Source: Streptococcus sp. SPS1
Lineage (GTDB): Bacteria; Bacillota; Bacilli; Lactobacillales; Streptococcaceae
Direction of reading: 5' to 3'
Length of the DNA stretch: 52,912 bases
NCBI RefSeq assembly: GCF_030439915.1
Contig: NZ_JAQFJG010000013.1
Coordinates: forward strand, 1-52,912
Below are positions 28,091 through 37,258 of this stretch, in pieces; positions within the stretch are counted from its first letter, which is position 1; every line of letters begins with the position of its first letter. The notes under the pieces were generated by a model. The model saw nothing but the letters and a program-made list of their open reading frames with translations. It did not search any database and was not told where the DNA came from. The position numbers were made by a program, and so were the translations under genes.

Positions 28091-29761
28091 CTAGAACAAA
28101 CCTAGGACTGTTCCATCGCTTTCAACATCCATATTGAGAGCTGCTGGTCGTTTTGGAAGTCCAGGCATGGTCATGACATCACCAGTTAATGCAACGATAA
28201 AGCCTGCACCTAATTTTGGTACCAATTCGCGAATGGTAATTTCAAAGTTTTCAGGTGCTCCAAGTGCATTTGGATTGTCTGAGAAGCTATACTGGGTCTT
28301 AGCCATACAGATTGGCAATTTGTCCCAACCGTTTTGAACGATTTGAGCGATTTGTGTTTGAGCTTTCTTCTCAAAGTTTACTTTGCTACCACGGTAGATT
28401 TCAGTAACAATCTTTTCAATCTTTTCTTGAACAGAAAGATCATTGTCATACAAACGTCTATAGTTAGCTGGGGTTTCAGCGATAGTCTTGACAACTGTTT
28501 CGGCAAGTGATACTCCACCTTCTGCACCATCAGCCCAGACACTAGCCAATTCAACTGGTACATCAATTGAAGCACAAAGTTCTTTTAAGGCTGCAATTTC
28601 AGCTTCTGTATCAGAGACAAATTCGTTAATAGCCACAACTGCTGGAATACCGAACTTACGGATGTTCTCAACGTGGCGTTTCAAGTTAGCAAAACCTGCT
28701 CTAACTGCTTCTACGTTTTCTTCTGTCAAAGCTTCTTTAGCCACGCCACCATTCATCTTAAGGGCACGAAGGGTTGCAACAATAACTACTGCATCTGGAG
28801 ATGTTGGCAAGTTTGGTGTCTTAATGTCAAGGAATTTCTCGGCACCAAGGTCTGCACCAAAACCAGCTTCAGTAACTGTGTAATCAGCCAAGTGAAGGGC
28901 TGTTGTCGTTGCCAAGACAGAGTTACATCCGTGAGCAATATTGGCAAATGGACCACCATGTACAAAGGCAGGTGTACCATAAATTGTTTGAACGAGATTA
29001 GGCTTAATCGCATCCTTCAAGATCAAAGCTAAGGCACCTTCAATCTGCAAATCACCTACAGAAACAGGTGTACGATCATAGCGATAACCGATAACGATCT
29101 TCGCCAAACGACGTTTCAAGTCCTCGATATCCGTAGCCAAGCAAAGAATCGCCATGATTTCGGAAGCGACGGTAATGTCAAAGCCATCCTCACGAGGAAT
29201 ACCGTTTAGAGGACCACCAAGTCCAACGGTCACATGGCGAAGAGCACGGTCGTTCAAGTCCACAACGCGTTTCCAGAGGATACGACGTTGGTCAATTCCA
29301 AGCTCATTTCCTTGGTGCAAGTGGTTGTCAATCAAGGCAGAAAGAGCATTGTTGGCAGTTGTAATCGCATGCATATCCCCAGTAAAGTGGAGGTTGATGT
29401 CTTCCATTGGCAGAACTTGTGCATACCCACCGCCTGCAGCACCACCCTTAATCCCCATTACTGGACCAAGAGATGGTTCGCGAATAGCAATCATGGTTTT
29501 CTTGCCAATTTTGTTCAAGGCATCCGCCAGACCAATGGTAATGGTTGATTTCCCTTCACCTGCAGGCGTTGGATTGATGGCAGTAACCAAAATTAATTTC
29601 CCAACTGGATTGCTCTCAACTGCACGAATTTTATCAAAGCTAAGCTTAGCCTTATACTTTCCGTACAACTCCAAATCATCGTAAGAAATGCCCAGTTTCT
29701 CTACAACATCAACGATTGGCTTCAACTCAATACTCTGTGCGATTTCAATATCTGTTTTCAT
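28091..29761 (-). CDS. fhs: Formate-tetrahydrofolate ligase
   Basis: A 556-residue enzyme making 10-formyl-THF from formate, THF and ATP for purine and formyl-Met-tRNA synthesis. The N-terminal P-loop is [34 protein letters not shown] and [20 protein letters not shown] are signature segments, and the protein ends [16 protein letters not shown]. Full family length. GAGGAG precedes the ATG. A minus-strand TGTTATAAT at about 29797-29805 is an extended -10, and a PurBox-like site lies further upstream. Terminator downstream; single-gene unit. Confidence 0.95.
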   Translation of the reverse strand: MKTDIEIAQSIELKPIVDVVEKLGISYDDLELYGKYKAKLSFDKIRAVESNPVGKLILVTAINPTPAGEGKSTITIGLADALNKIGKKTMIAIREPSLGPVMGIKGGAAGGGYAQVLPMEDINLHFTGDMHAITTANNALSALIDNHLHQGNELGIDQRRILWKRVVDLNDRALRHVTVGLGGPLNGIPREDGFDITVASEIMAILCLATDIEDLKRRLAKIVIGYRYDRTPVSVGDLQIEGALALILKDAIKPNLVQTIYGTPAFVHGGPFANIAHGCNSVLATTTALHLADYTVTEAGFGADLGAEKFLDIKTPNLPTSPDAVVIVATLRALKMNGGVAKEALTEENVEAVRAGFANLKRHVENIRKFGIPAVVAINEFVSDTEAEIAALKELCASIDVPVELASVWADGAEGGVSLAETVVKTIAETPANYRRLYDNDLSVQEKIEKIVTEIYRGSKVNFEKKAQTQIAQIVQNGWDKLPICMAKTQYSFSDNPNALGAPENFEITIRELVPKLGAGFIVALTGDVMTMPGLPKRPAALNMDVESDGTVLGLF

Positions 29762-29836
29762 TCAAAACTCCTCTAACCTCTTATATGATAATTCATTATA
29801 ACACAAAACAAGATTTTTAACATCCAAAAACTCTCT

Positions 29837-29850
29837 AAACGTTCGTAAAT
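29837..29850 (-). promoter_or_regulatory. Possible PurR box upstream of fhs
   Basis: Minus-strand ATTTACGAACGTTT resembles the lactic-acid-bacterial PurBox AWWWCCGAACWWT with two mismatches. It lies about 40 bases upstream of the -10. Weak, single-site evidence. Elsewhere between 29762 and 29993 the DNA is AT-rich with an imperfect AAACTCTCTAAA inverted repeat. Confidence 0.3.
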
Positions 29851-29981
29851 ATCCCTATTTTTGAGGTTTTTAGAGTCCTTTCTTAAATTTTATATGGCTT
29901 TATAGTTTTAAACTATAGTAGATTCTTATTATTTTTTATATATATTCAAGCGCTTTCTTTTGCTTATTATTTTTTTTTTGG

Positions 29982-29987
29982 TACAAT
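29982..29987 (+). promoter_or_regulatory. coaB promoter -10
   Basis: TTGGTACAAT, an extended -10, ends 6 bases before the coaB ATG; no ribosome site fits between. This predicts a leaderless or nearly leaderless transcript. Confidence 0.5.
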
Positions 29988-29993
29988 GGTGCT

Positions 29994-30683
29994 ATGAAAA
30001 TTTTAGTTACATCGGGCGGTACCAGTGAAGCTATCGATAGCGTCCGCTCTATCACTAACCATTCTACAGGTCACTTGGGGAAAATCATCACAGAAACCTT
30101 GCTTGCTGCAGGGCATGAAGTTTGTTTAATTACGACAAAACGAGCTCAGAAGCCAGAAGCTCACCCTAATCTAAGCATTCGTGAAATTACCAATACCAAC
30201 GACCTTCTACTGGAAATGCAAGAACGGGTTGCAGATTATCAGGTTTTGATTCACTCAATGGCGGTGTCCGACTACACTTCTGTTTATATGACAGGACTTG
30301 AGGAAGTTCAGGCTAGCTCCAATCTAGAAGAATTTTTAAGCAAGCAGAATCATCAAGCTAAGATTTCTTCGACTGATGAGGTTCAGGTTTTATTCCTGAA
30401 AAAAACACCTAAAATCATCTCTCTAGTCAAGGAATGGAATCCTGCTATTCATCTGATTGGCTTTAAACTGCTGGTTGATGTCTCTGAGGATTATCTCATC
30501 GAGATTGCCAGAAAAAGTCTTATCAAGAACCAAGCAGACTTGATTATCGCAAATGACCTGACTCAAATTTCAGCAAACCAGCATCGTGCAATCTTTGTTG
30601 AGAAAGATTATCTTCAAACGGTTAACACTAAAGAAGAAATTGCAAAACTCCTCCTTGAAAAAATTCAAGACTATCATTCATAG
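29994..30683 (+). CDS. coaB: Phosphopantothenate-cysteine ligase
   Basis: A 229-residue CoA synthesis enzyme joining cysteine to 4'-phosphopantothenate. It starts KILVTSGGTSEAIDSVRSITNHSTG, the nucleotide-binding fold of the CoaB family; MAVSDYTS and LIGFKLLVDVS are later landmarks. Streptococci carry CoaB and CoaC as separate proteins rather than the fused Dfp of E. coli. Followed 11 bases later by coaC, with AGAAAGGAAAG as ribosome site. Confidence 0.93.
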   Translation: MKILVTSGGTSEAIDSVRSITNHSTGHLGKIITETLLAAGHEVCLITTKRAQKPEAHPNLSIREITNTNDLLLEMQERVADYQVLIHSMAVSDYTSVYMTGLEEVQASSNLEEFLSKQNHQAKISSTDEVQVLFLKKTPKIISLVKEWNPAIHLIGFKLLVDVSEDYLIEIARKSLIKNQADLIIANDLTQISANQHRAIFVEKDYLQTVNTKEEIAKLLLEKIQDYHS

Positions 30684-30694
30684 AAAGGAAAGCT

Positions 30695-31246
30695 ATGGCA
30701 CATATTCTCTTGGCTGTAACGGGCTCAATCGCCTCTTACAAGTCGGCAGATTTAGTCAGTTCTCTAAAAAAACAAGGCCACCAAGTCACTGTTTTAATGA
30801 CTCAGGCTGCTACAGAGTTTATCCAACCTTTGACACTACAGGTACTCTCACAGAACCCTGTCCACTTGGATGTCATGAAGGAACCCTATCCTGATCAGGT
30901 CAATCATATCGAACTTGGAAAAAAGGCGGATTTATTTATTGTGGCCCCTGCAACTGCTAACACTATTGCAAAACTAGCCCACGGCTTTGCGGACAACATG
31001 GTGACCAGTACGGCTCTAGCCTTGCCAAGTCATATCCCAAAACTCATCGCACCAGCAATGAATACAAAAATGTATGACCATCCAGCAACTCAGGCTAATC
31101 TGAAAACATTAGAAGCCTACGGCTATCAGCTGATTGCTCCTAAGGAATCCCTACTAGCTTGTGGAGACCACGGACGAGGAGCCTTAGCTGACCTCACAAT
31201 TATTTTAGAAAGAATAAAGGAAACTCTCGATGAAAAAACGCTCTAA
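30695..31246 (+). CDS. coaC: Phosphopantothenoylcysteine decarboxylase
   Basis: A 183-residue flavoprotein that decarboxylates the CoaB product to 4'-phosphopantetheine. HFCD-family motifs: VTGSIASYKSADLV at the N-terminus, the FMN region APATANTIAKLAHGFADN, and APAMNTKMYDHPA, which includes the conserved PxMNxxMW-type loop. The catalytic Cys is probably in SLLACGDHGRGAL. The end overlaps the next gene by 17 bases, giving tight coupling coaB-coaC-ECF component. Confidence 0.93.
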   Translation: MAHILLAVTGSIASYKSADLVSSLKKQGHQVTVLMTQAATEFIQPLTLQVLSQNPVHLDVMKEPYPDQVNHIELGKKADLFIVAPATANTIAKLAHGFADNMVTSTALALPSHIPKLIAPAMNTKMYDHPATQANLKTLEAYGYQLIAPKESLLACGDHGRGALADLTIILERIKETLDEKTL

Positions 31247-31793
31247 TATTGCACCTATTGCTATCTTTTTTGCAACCATGCTCGTGATACACTTTCTGAG
31301 CTCACTTATCTTTAACCTTTTCCCATTTCCAATCAAACCGACCATCGTTCATATTCCTGTCATTATTGCCAGCATTATCTACGGTCCACGAGTTGGGGTT
31401 ACACTTGGATTTTTGATGGGGCTACTTAGTTTGACGGTTAACACGATTACAATTTTACCAACAAGCTACCTCTTCTCACCATTTGTACCAAACGGAAACA
31501 TCTACTCAGCTATCATTGCCATCGTCCCACGTATTTTGATTGGTTTAACTCCGTATCTAGTCTATAAACTGATGAAAAACAAGACTGGCCTGATTTTAGC
31601 TGGTGCCCTTGGTTCACTAACCAACACAGTCTTTGTACTTGGTGGAATTTTCTACCTTTTTGGAAATGTCTTTGATGGTAATATCCAAAAACTCCTAGCA
31701 ACTGTTATCTCAACAAATTCGATTGCCGAATTAGTCATTTCCGCAGTTCTAACCCTAGCCATTGTTCCAAGATTACAAACTTTGAAGAAATAA
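31230..31793 (+). CDS. panT: ECF transporter S component, probably pantothenate
   Basis: A 187-residue membrane protein with about six helices, the architecture of energy-coupling-factor substrate-binding components. Overlap with coaC strongly suggests pantothenate or a close precursor as substrate, since coaB and coaC act directly downstream of phosphopantothenate; that is contextual. No dedicated ATPase nearby, so it would use the shared EcfAAT module encoded elsewhere. Terminator directly downstream. Confidence 0.8.
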   Translation: MKKRSNIAPIAIFFATMLVIHFLSSLIFNLFPFPIKPTIVHIPVIIASIIYGPRVGVTLGFLMGLLSLTVNTITILPTSYLFSPFVPNGNIYSAIIAIVPRILIGLTPYLVYKLMKNKTGLILAGALGSLTNTVFVLGGIFYLFGNVFDGNIQKLLATVISTNSIAELVISAVLTLAIVPRLQTLKK

Positions 31794-31834
31794 AAACAAT
31801 CTCCGCTTTCATGCTTGAAGGTGGAGATTTTGTT
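31791..31834 (+). terminator. coaBC operon terminator
   Basis: Long stem with one bulge: AAAACAATCTCC pairs with GGAGATTTTGTTT, and CTTTCA with TTGAAGG. It overlaps the stop codon. Confidence 0.75.
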
Positions 31835-31872
31835 TGAAGTAGTTTCTTTTTAGTGAACTCTTTACCAATATT

Positions 31873-31988
31873 TATACTCAATGAAAATCAAAAAGTAAAC
31901 TAGGAAGCTAGCCGCAGGTTGCTCAAAACACGGTTTTGAGATTGCAGATGGAAGCTGACGTAGTTTGAAGAGGTTTTCGAAGAGTATT
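31873..31988. repeat. BOX-like repeat element
   Basis: Starts TACTCAATGAAAATCAAA and ends GAAGAGGTTTTCGAAGAGTA, with AACTAGGAAGCTAGCCGCAGG and CTCAAAACACGGTTTTGAG between. This is the pattern of pneumococcal BOX modules, which are intergenic, structured and possibly regulatory. Scraps of the same repeat lie near 9100 and 9280. Confidence 0.65.
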
Positions 31989-32042
31989 AACTTAAAAATG
32001 ACCTATAAACCTAAGTAAATCCTTGCTTTATTGTCTATTTTA

Positions 32043-32067
32043 TTGTACTATACTAGTGTATATACAA
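32043..32067 (+). promoter_or_regulatory. Candidate NiaR operator at niaX promoter
   Basis: TTGTA...TACAA dyad overlaps TATACT (-10) just before the ribosome site. NiaR proteins repress niacin genes and the regulator gene is adjacent; the match itself is not checked against a motif model. Confidence 0.4.
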
Positions 32068-32083
32068 TAAAAAGGAGATTCTT

Positions 32084-32611
32084 ATGAATACACGGAAAAA
32101 GACACAATTTATGACAATGACTGCCCTCTTAACGGCTATTGCAATTTTGATTCCAATTGTTATGCCTTTCAAGATTGTCATTCCACCTGCTTCCTATACT
32201 TTAGGAAGCCACATCGCTATTTTTATTGCCATGTTCTTATCGCCCTTGATGACTGTTTTTGTCATCCTAGCTTCTAGTTTCGGATTTTTGATGGCTGGCT
32301 ATCCCATGGTTATCGTTTTTCGAGCTTTTTCCCATATCTTTTTTGGGACTTTGGGGGCTCTTTACCTACAAAAATTCCCCGATACCCTAGATAAACCAAA
32401 AGCTTCCTGGATTTTCAACTTTGTTTTAGCGCTTATCCATGCCCTTGCTGAAGTATTAGCCTGTGTCGTTTTTTATGCAACTTCCGGTACCAATGTAGAA
32501 AATATGTTTTATGTTCTCTTTGTACTAGTTGGATTTGGCACAATTATCCATAGTATGGTAGACTATACATTAGCACTAGCTGTCTATAAAGTACTTCGAA
32601 AACGCCGTTAA
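32084..32611 (+). CDS. niaX: Niacin ECF transporter S component
   Basis: A 175-residue membrane protein with five or six helices and no extracytoplasmic domain, as expected for an ECF substrate-binding component. Assignment to nicotinate or nicotinamide rests on direct linkage to niaR 11 bases downstream, the known niaX-niaR pairing in streptococci, and family resemblance. It needs the shared EcfAAT energising module from elsewhere. AAAAGGAG precedes the ATG, and a dyad overlapping the promoter may be the NiaR operator. Confidence 0.8.
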   Translation: MNTRKKTQFMTMTALLTAIAILIPIVMPFKIVIPPASYTLGSHIAIFIAMFLSPLMTVFVILASSFGFLMAGYPMVIVFRAFSHIFFGTLGALYLQKFPDTLDKPKASWIFNFVLALIHALAEVLACVVFYATSGTNVENMFYVLFVLVGFGTIIHSMVDYTLALAVYKVLRKRR

Positions 32612-32622
32612 AAGGAAAAGCT

Positions 32623-33138
32623 ATGACAAAAGATCGCAAACAAGCCCTGCTCCAACTCTTGAAAGAAGCTCCTAAAGCCCTTAATGGCCAAAGTTTGGCG
32701 GAGCATTTTCATGTAACACGCCAAGTCATTGTACAAGACATTGCAATTTTAAGAGCCGATGGCGCTCCTATCCTATCCACTAATCGTGGCTACATCTATA
32801 AGCAAGTTGATACCAATCCTTATGTTCACAAACTTTTCAAAGTGAAACATGAAGTTGAAGAAATCGGTCAGGAACTCCTTGCTATCGTCGATAATGGAGG
32901 GCGTGTCCAGAATACCTTGATTGACCATCCCGTTTATGGAGAAATCGAAACCTTGCTGAAACTGTCTTGTCGCAGAGATGTGCAACATTTTCTAGAACAA
33001 GTCGAGCATTCTGACTTTAGACCTCTGTCTGAATTGACAGATGGCATCCATTACCACCTAGTCGAAGCCGAAACACAACAAGACCTCCGCTATATCGAGG
33101 AGGCCTTGAATCAGCTAGGTTATTTAGTAAAGGATTAG
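32623..33138 (+). CDS. niaR: Niacin-responsive repressor NiaR
   Basis: A 171-residue regulator. The N-terminal HTH (NGQSLAEHFHVTRQVIVQDIAILR) is followed by a 3H domain (about 75-170), named after three conserved His residues that bind a metal and niacin. It represses niacin uptake genes when niacin is plentiful. The last 69 bases are repeated at 39263-39331, at the far side of the ribose operon. Confidence 0.9.
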   Translation: MTKDRKQALLQLLKEAPKALNGQSLAEHFHVTRQVIVQDIAILRADGAPILSTNRGYIYKQVDTNPYVHKLFKVKHEVEEIGQELLAIVDNGGRVQNTLIDHPVYGEIETLLKLSCRRDVQHFLEQVEHSDFRPLSELTDGIHYHLVEAETQQDLRYIEEALNQLGYLVKD

Positions 33139-33276
33139 AAAATTTTCTTTTCCCAATCGTCTTCTGTACGGCGAGGGTAGAAAAATTCAGATTTGTCCGG
33201 AGCTTCCATCATCTCCATCAAAGGTAGCATATCATAGGCCAGATCCAAGTTTGGAATCTGGTCTTTTTGAATCCAA
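33070..33276. repeat. 207-bp direct repeat, left copy
   Basis: Same orientation and no gaps against 39263-39469; I count about 22 differences by eye (about 89% identity). It spans the niaR 3' end and the 3' end of a NUDIX gene. The two copies bracket the ribose operon. Confidence 0.85.
33137..33276 (-). pseudogene. NUDIX hydrolase 3' fragment
   Basis: Encodes only the last part of the NUDIX protein found intact at 39328-39795 (SWVQKDQIPHLDLAYDML to WEKKIF region). No start, no catalytic NUDIX box. It lies convergent to niaR exactly as the intact gene does relative to the niaR scrap at 39263. The bases after it (to 33352) are AT-rich with nothing recognisable. Confidence 0.8.
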
Positions 33277-33352
33277 AAGCTCAAATAGTAACAATGATAT
33301 TTAAAAACTACATTGAATGAAAATTAACAACTACCTACTTACTAAAAATATA

Positions 33353-34318
33353 TCACCAGTTATGTTGATCAACATTATCCTTAGTCACAAGATAAATTGG
33401 AGAAACTGTTTCTTTTTCCAGTTTTTTCCCTTGATAATGATCGATAGCTGATTGAATAGCAATTTCACCCATCTTAGCTGGTTGCTGAGCAATAGTGGCA
33501 GTAATATCACCTTTTGCAATAGCATCATGTGCATCTGGTTGACCATCAATACCAACAATTAATACATTGCTAAGACCAGCTGCTTTTACTGCTTGTGCAG
33601 CTCCTAACGCCATCTCATCATTCTGTGCAAAGATTGCTTGTACTTCTTTGTTTCCTTGAATCATATTTTGCGCTGTATTCAAAGCTTTTGCGCGATCAAA
33701 ATTAGCGGATTGACTAGAAAGAACATCTAAATTTGTCTTTGAAATTTGTTCAAATCCTTTACCTCTATCTACAGTTGCAGAAGCGCCAGGGACTCCTGAT
33801 AATTCAAAAGTTTTTGCTTTTTCTCCCAATTGCTTGGTAATAAATTCTGCAGCCATTTTACCTGCTTCTACGTTATCAGAAGCAACAGTTGTCAAGACTT
33901 CACCACCATTACTACCGCGGTCAATTAAGATTACCGGAATGTTTGCATTATTAGCAGCTTTAATAGATGTAACAATTGCATCAGAATCAACTGGATTAAT
34001 TAGTAAAGCATCTACATTTTGACTAATAAAATTTTGAATATCATCTGCTTGTCTAGCAGCATCATCTTGTGCATCTGCTATCTTCAAAGTTACTTCTTTT
34101 TCCCCTGCAGCTTTTTCAAGGCCATCTTTCATAGCCACAAAATAAGGATTGTTAGTAGTAGAAATAGAAACTCCTAATTTTAATTCTTTTGCCGACTTTT
34201 GAGTCGTAGATTTATTATCATTTGATGAATTTCCTAAACCAGTTTTTCCACAAGCTACTAAAGCAAAAATAAATGTTACAAACAAAGCAAAAATGCTAAT
34301 TTTTTTAATAATTTTCAT
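33353..34318 (-). CDS. rbsB: D-ribose ABC transporter, substrate-binding lipoprotein
   Basis: A 321-residue lipoprotein with signal peptide and lipobox LVACG; Cys23 would be lipidated. The periplasmic-binding-protein type I fold has LGVSISTTNNPYFVAMKDGL, LLINPVDSDAIV, ILIDRGSNGG and VGIDGQPDAHDAI, close to RbsB. Last gene of the rbs operon, separated from rbsC by about 100 bases that contain a GGGAT/ATCCC hairpin; such spacers often allow higher expression of the binding protein. Specificity from operon context and family resemblance. Confidence 0.92.
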   Translation of the reverse strand: MKIIKKISIFALFVTFIFALVACGKTGLGNSSNDNKSTTQKSAKELKLGVSISTTNNPYFVAMKDGLEKAAGEKEVTLKIADAQDDAARQADDIQNFISQNVDALLINPVDSDAIVTSIKAANNANIPVILIDRGSNGGEVLTTVASDNVEAGKMAAEFITKQLGEKAKTFELSGVPGASATVDRGKGFEQISKTNLDVLSSQSANFDRAKALNTAQNMIQGNKEVQAIFAQNDEMALGAAQAVKAAGLSNVLIVGIDGQPDAHDAIAKGDITATIAQQPAKMGEIAIQSAIDHYQGKKLEKETVSPIYLVTKDNVDQHNW

Positions 34319-34421
34319 GTTATTACTCCTCGTAATATATATCTATAGGGATAGTTTCCATCCCGATTATTGTACGTCATCTAATAAATTGTTACTATTT
34401 CCAAAAAAATTGAAAATTATT

Positions 34422-35366
34422 CTACTGTTTTACAACTTTAAAACGATCAATCAGAACAGCAATTAAGATTACAACTCCTTTTACTACTTGTTGCCAAAAT
34501 GCTGACACACCGATAATATTAAGTCCATTATTCAAAACTCCAATAATTAAAGCACCTATTAGAGTCCCAAGTATACGACCTTTACCTCCAGATAAAGAGG
34601 TTCCTCCAAGAACAACAGCTGCAATAGCATCCATTTCATAACTAGCACCTGCTGTTGGTTGAGCAGAACTTAAGCGTGATGTTATAATTAATCCAGAAAT
34701 TGAAGCCATAATACCTGATATTGAATAAATGATAATTTTCACTTTATTTAATTTCACACCTGATATATATGCTGCTTTTTCATTCCCCCCTATAGCATAT
34801 ACAGATTTACCAAATGCTGTTTTATGAAGTAAAACATATAAAACAATAAATACAATAAACATAATAATTACAGGAAATGGAATTCCTACTATGTAACCTT
34901 GCCCCAAAAATTGAAATAAGAATGTATCACTTAATCCTTTTGTAATAGGATTCCCATTTGTATAAACAAGTGTTGCGCCTCTAAAAATAGTCATAGTTGC
35001 TAAAGTAACGATAAATGGAGCTAATTTCCCGTAGGAAATCAATAACCCATTCATCATCCCCAGAATGCAACCCAAAATTAAAGAGATGAGAATTGCTAAC
35101 GTAACAGGCATTCCAGATCCTAATAGGCCAGCTGTGAGCGCACTGGATAAGGCTAAAATTGATCCTACTGATAAATCAATTCCACCTGTTAGAATAACAA
35201 AAGTCATTCCAAAAGCGATCAGTGCATTTGATGTTACTTGCAATAGTAAATTTAACAGATTATTTGCTGTTAAAAAATTTGAATTGATAATAGTGATAAC
35301 AGCCATTAAAATTATCAATGCTATTACTGTTGTCAATTCTGACATGTACTTCATAGTATTTTTCAC
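34422..35366 (-). CDS. rbsC: D-ribose ABC transporter permease
   Basis: A 314-residue inner-membrane permease with about ten helices; the family signature AFGKSVYAIGGNEKAAYISGV is recognisable, plus GGIDLSVGSILALSSAL near residue 60 and LGGTSLSGGKGRILGT near 250. It pairs with RbsA. Follows rbsA with a 1-base gap. Confidence 0.92.
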   Translation of the reverse strand: MKNTMKYMSELTTVIALIILMAVITIINSNFLTANNLLNLLLQVTSNALIAFGMTFVILTGGIDLSVGSILALSSALTAGLLGSGMPVTLAILISLILGCILGMMNGLLISYGKLAPFIVTLATMTIFRGATLVYTNGNPITKGLSDTFLFQFLGQGYIVGIPFPVIIMFIVFIVLYVLLHKTAFGKSVYAIGGNEKAAYISGVKLNKVKIIIYSISGIMASISGLIITSRLSSAQPTAGASYEMDAIAAVVLGGTSLSGGKGRILGTLIGALIIGVLNNGLNIIGVSAFWQQVVKGVVILIAVLIDRFKVVKQ

Positions 35367-35367
35367 A

Positions 35368-36846
35368 CTATTGTCCTCCTGTAGCTAGTTGCATAACTTT
35401 TTCTTGTGTAGCTTCTCGACGTGTTAATTCCCCACTAATTCTACCTTCATGCATGATCATAATGCGATCACTGACTCCAATCACTTCTGGTAAATCTGAA
35501 GATACCATAATAATCGGTACACCTCGTTCAGCCAATTCATTCATTAATTGGTAAATTTCACGCTTAGCTCCAACATCTACCCCACGAGTTGGCTCATCTA
35601 AAATCAGTACTTTTGGTGCAATACCTATCCATTTTGCTAAAACTACTTTCTGTTGATTACCACCAGAAAGTGTCCCAACTTCCTTATCTGGATAACCTGA
35701 TTTAATTCGTAGCCTATCAATTAAACGTTGTACAAATATATCACTTGTTTTATTATCAAAAATGCCATTTTTAACAAAATCACGAGTACTAGGTAAAGTC
35801 ATATTATCTTTAATAGAAAAATCTAAAATCAATCCCTCGTCTTTACGATCTTCTGTTAAGAAACCAATTCCATGCTTAATTGCTTCAAAAGGATTTTTAA
35901 TTATCAGTTGTTCTTCGTTTATTATAATTTGACCAGATTTTAAAGAATCAATTCCAAAAATTGCTCGCATTATTTCAGTACGACCAGCACCCATCAAACC
36001 AGAAAAACCAAGAATTTCCCCTTGACGTACATAGAAAGAAATATCCGTAAAAGCATCACCAGAAAGATTCTTAGCTTGAAAAACAATATTCCCAATCTCA
36101 GCCTTTTTTTCTGGATAATAATCTTCTAATTCACGACCTACCATCTTCTGAACTAATTCATCCGCATTGGTTAACTTCGTTTTCTTGGTATCAATTACAA
36201 ACCCATCCCTCATAACAGTTATAAGATCTGTAATCTTAAAGATTTCTTCCATCCGATGTGAAATATACACAATACCTACACCATCAGATTTTAATCCTTC
36301 TATCACTTTAAAAAGTGTTTCAGTTTCACGATCAGTTAAAGCTGCTGTGGGTTCATCCATAATCAACAAGGAAACTTCTGATAATAAACATTTTGCTATT
36401 TCTATCATTTGTTGTTGTCCGACTGATAATTGACCAATGATTGCATCGAGAGGAATAGATATATTAAGACGTTTAAATGCTTCTTTAGCTTTCCTTTCCA
36501 TACTAGCCTTATCTAGAAATCCAATCGAATTTTTAATTTCTCTTCCTAAAAAAAGATTATCAAGTACAGTCATATCTGGCCAAGTATTCATTTCTTGATG
36601 AATAAAACTCAGTCCAAACCGTTCTGCCTCTTGAGGATTAGAAAATGTTTTTTCTTTTCCATCAATAAAAATAGTTCCTGAAGTAGCTGGAAAAAGTCCA
36701 GTTAAAATATTCATTAAGGTTGATTTGCCTGCACCATTCTCTCCCATTAAAGCATGAACTTCTCCTGAATTAAGAACCAAATCAATACTTTCTAAAACAC
36801 GATTATTCCCAAAAGATTTTGAAATGTTCTTCATTTCAATTTTCAT
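35368..36846 (-). CDS. rbsA: D-ribose ABC transporter ATPase
   Basis: A 492-residue protein with two fused ABC domains, as usual for sugar-type CUT2 transporters. The first has Walker A GENGAGKST, signature LSVGQQQMIEIAK and Walker B LLIMDEPTAALTD. The second has a degenerate Walker A (GLMGAGRTE), LSGGNQQKVVLAKW and VLILDEPTRGVDVGA. It energises ribose uptake through RbsC. Lies between rbsD and rbsC. Confidence 0.94.
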   Translation of the reverse strand: MKIEMKNISKSFGNNRVLESIDLVLNSGEVHALMGENGAGKSTLMNILTGLFPATSGTIFIDGKEKTFSNPQEAERFGLSFIHQEMNTWPDMTVLDNLFLGREIKNSIGFLDKASMERKAKEAFKRLNISIPLDAIIGQLSVGQQQMIEIAKCLLSEVSLLIMDEPTAALTDRETETLFKVIEGLKSDGVGIVYISHRMEEIFKITDLITVMRDGFVIDTKKTKLTNADELVQKMVGRELEDYYPEKKAEIGNIVFQAKNLSGDAFTDISFYVRQGEILGFSGLMGAGRTEIMRAIFGIDSLKSGQIIINEEQLIIKNPFEAIKHGIGFLTEDRKDEGLILDFSIKDNMTLPSTRDFVKNGIFDNKTSDIFVQRLIDRLRIKSGYPDKEVGTLSGGNQQKVVLAKWIGIAPKVLILDEPTRGVDVGAKREIYQLMNELAERGVPIIMVSSDLPEVIGVSDRIMIMHEGRISGELTRREATQEKVMQLATGGQ

Positions 36847-36859
36847 AGGTAACCCCCTT

Positions 36860-37258
36860 CTAAATAATAACTCCTGATTGCAAGATTATATTCGAATATG
36901 GTGTATCTTCCCCAGTGCGAATAACTGCCTTAACTTTAGTATTCATAGCTTTCAATTCTTCATGACTAATATATTCAATAATTATATTCGATCCTAAAAG
37001 ATCTAGAACTGCTTGCCACTGTTCTTTGTTTTTTTCCTTAATTTCTTCTGCTAAGAAAATTTTTTCAATAAGTACATGATCTGAATATTCTTTTAAAACT
37101 TCTAAAAAACTTGGACTACCTTTTCTTAATGCTAAATCAATTTTGTCAACACCTTTTGGAACTGGCAATCCTAAATCTCCGATACAAACCAAATCCATAT
37201 GACCTAAATCATCAGCTAGTTTTGCTATATTACTATTTAAAATCCCATATTTCTTCAT
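36860..37258 (-). CDS. rbsD: D-ribose pyranase
   Basis: A 132-residue enzyme converting beta-pyranose to furanose ribose, the form RbsK uses. LADDLGHMDLVCIGDLGLPVP holds the catalytic His and the conserved Asp, and the C-terminal RTGEDTPYSNIILQSGV is family-typical. The start overlaps the rbsK end by 26 bases. Length is normal. Confidence 0.92.
   Translation of the reverse strand: MKKYGILNSNIAKLADDLGHMDLVCIGDLGLPVPKGVDKIDLALRKGSPSFLEVLKEYSDHVLIEKIFLAEEIKEKNKEQWQAVLDLLGSNIIIEYISHEELKAMNTKVKAVIRTGEDTPYSNIILQSGVII

Noticed and set aside
28488..29684. Several long plus-strand frames over fhs
   Set aside because: Shadows of the strongly codon-biased fhs gene.
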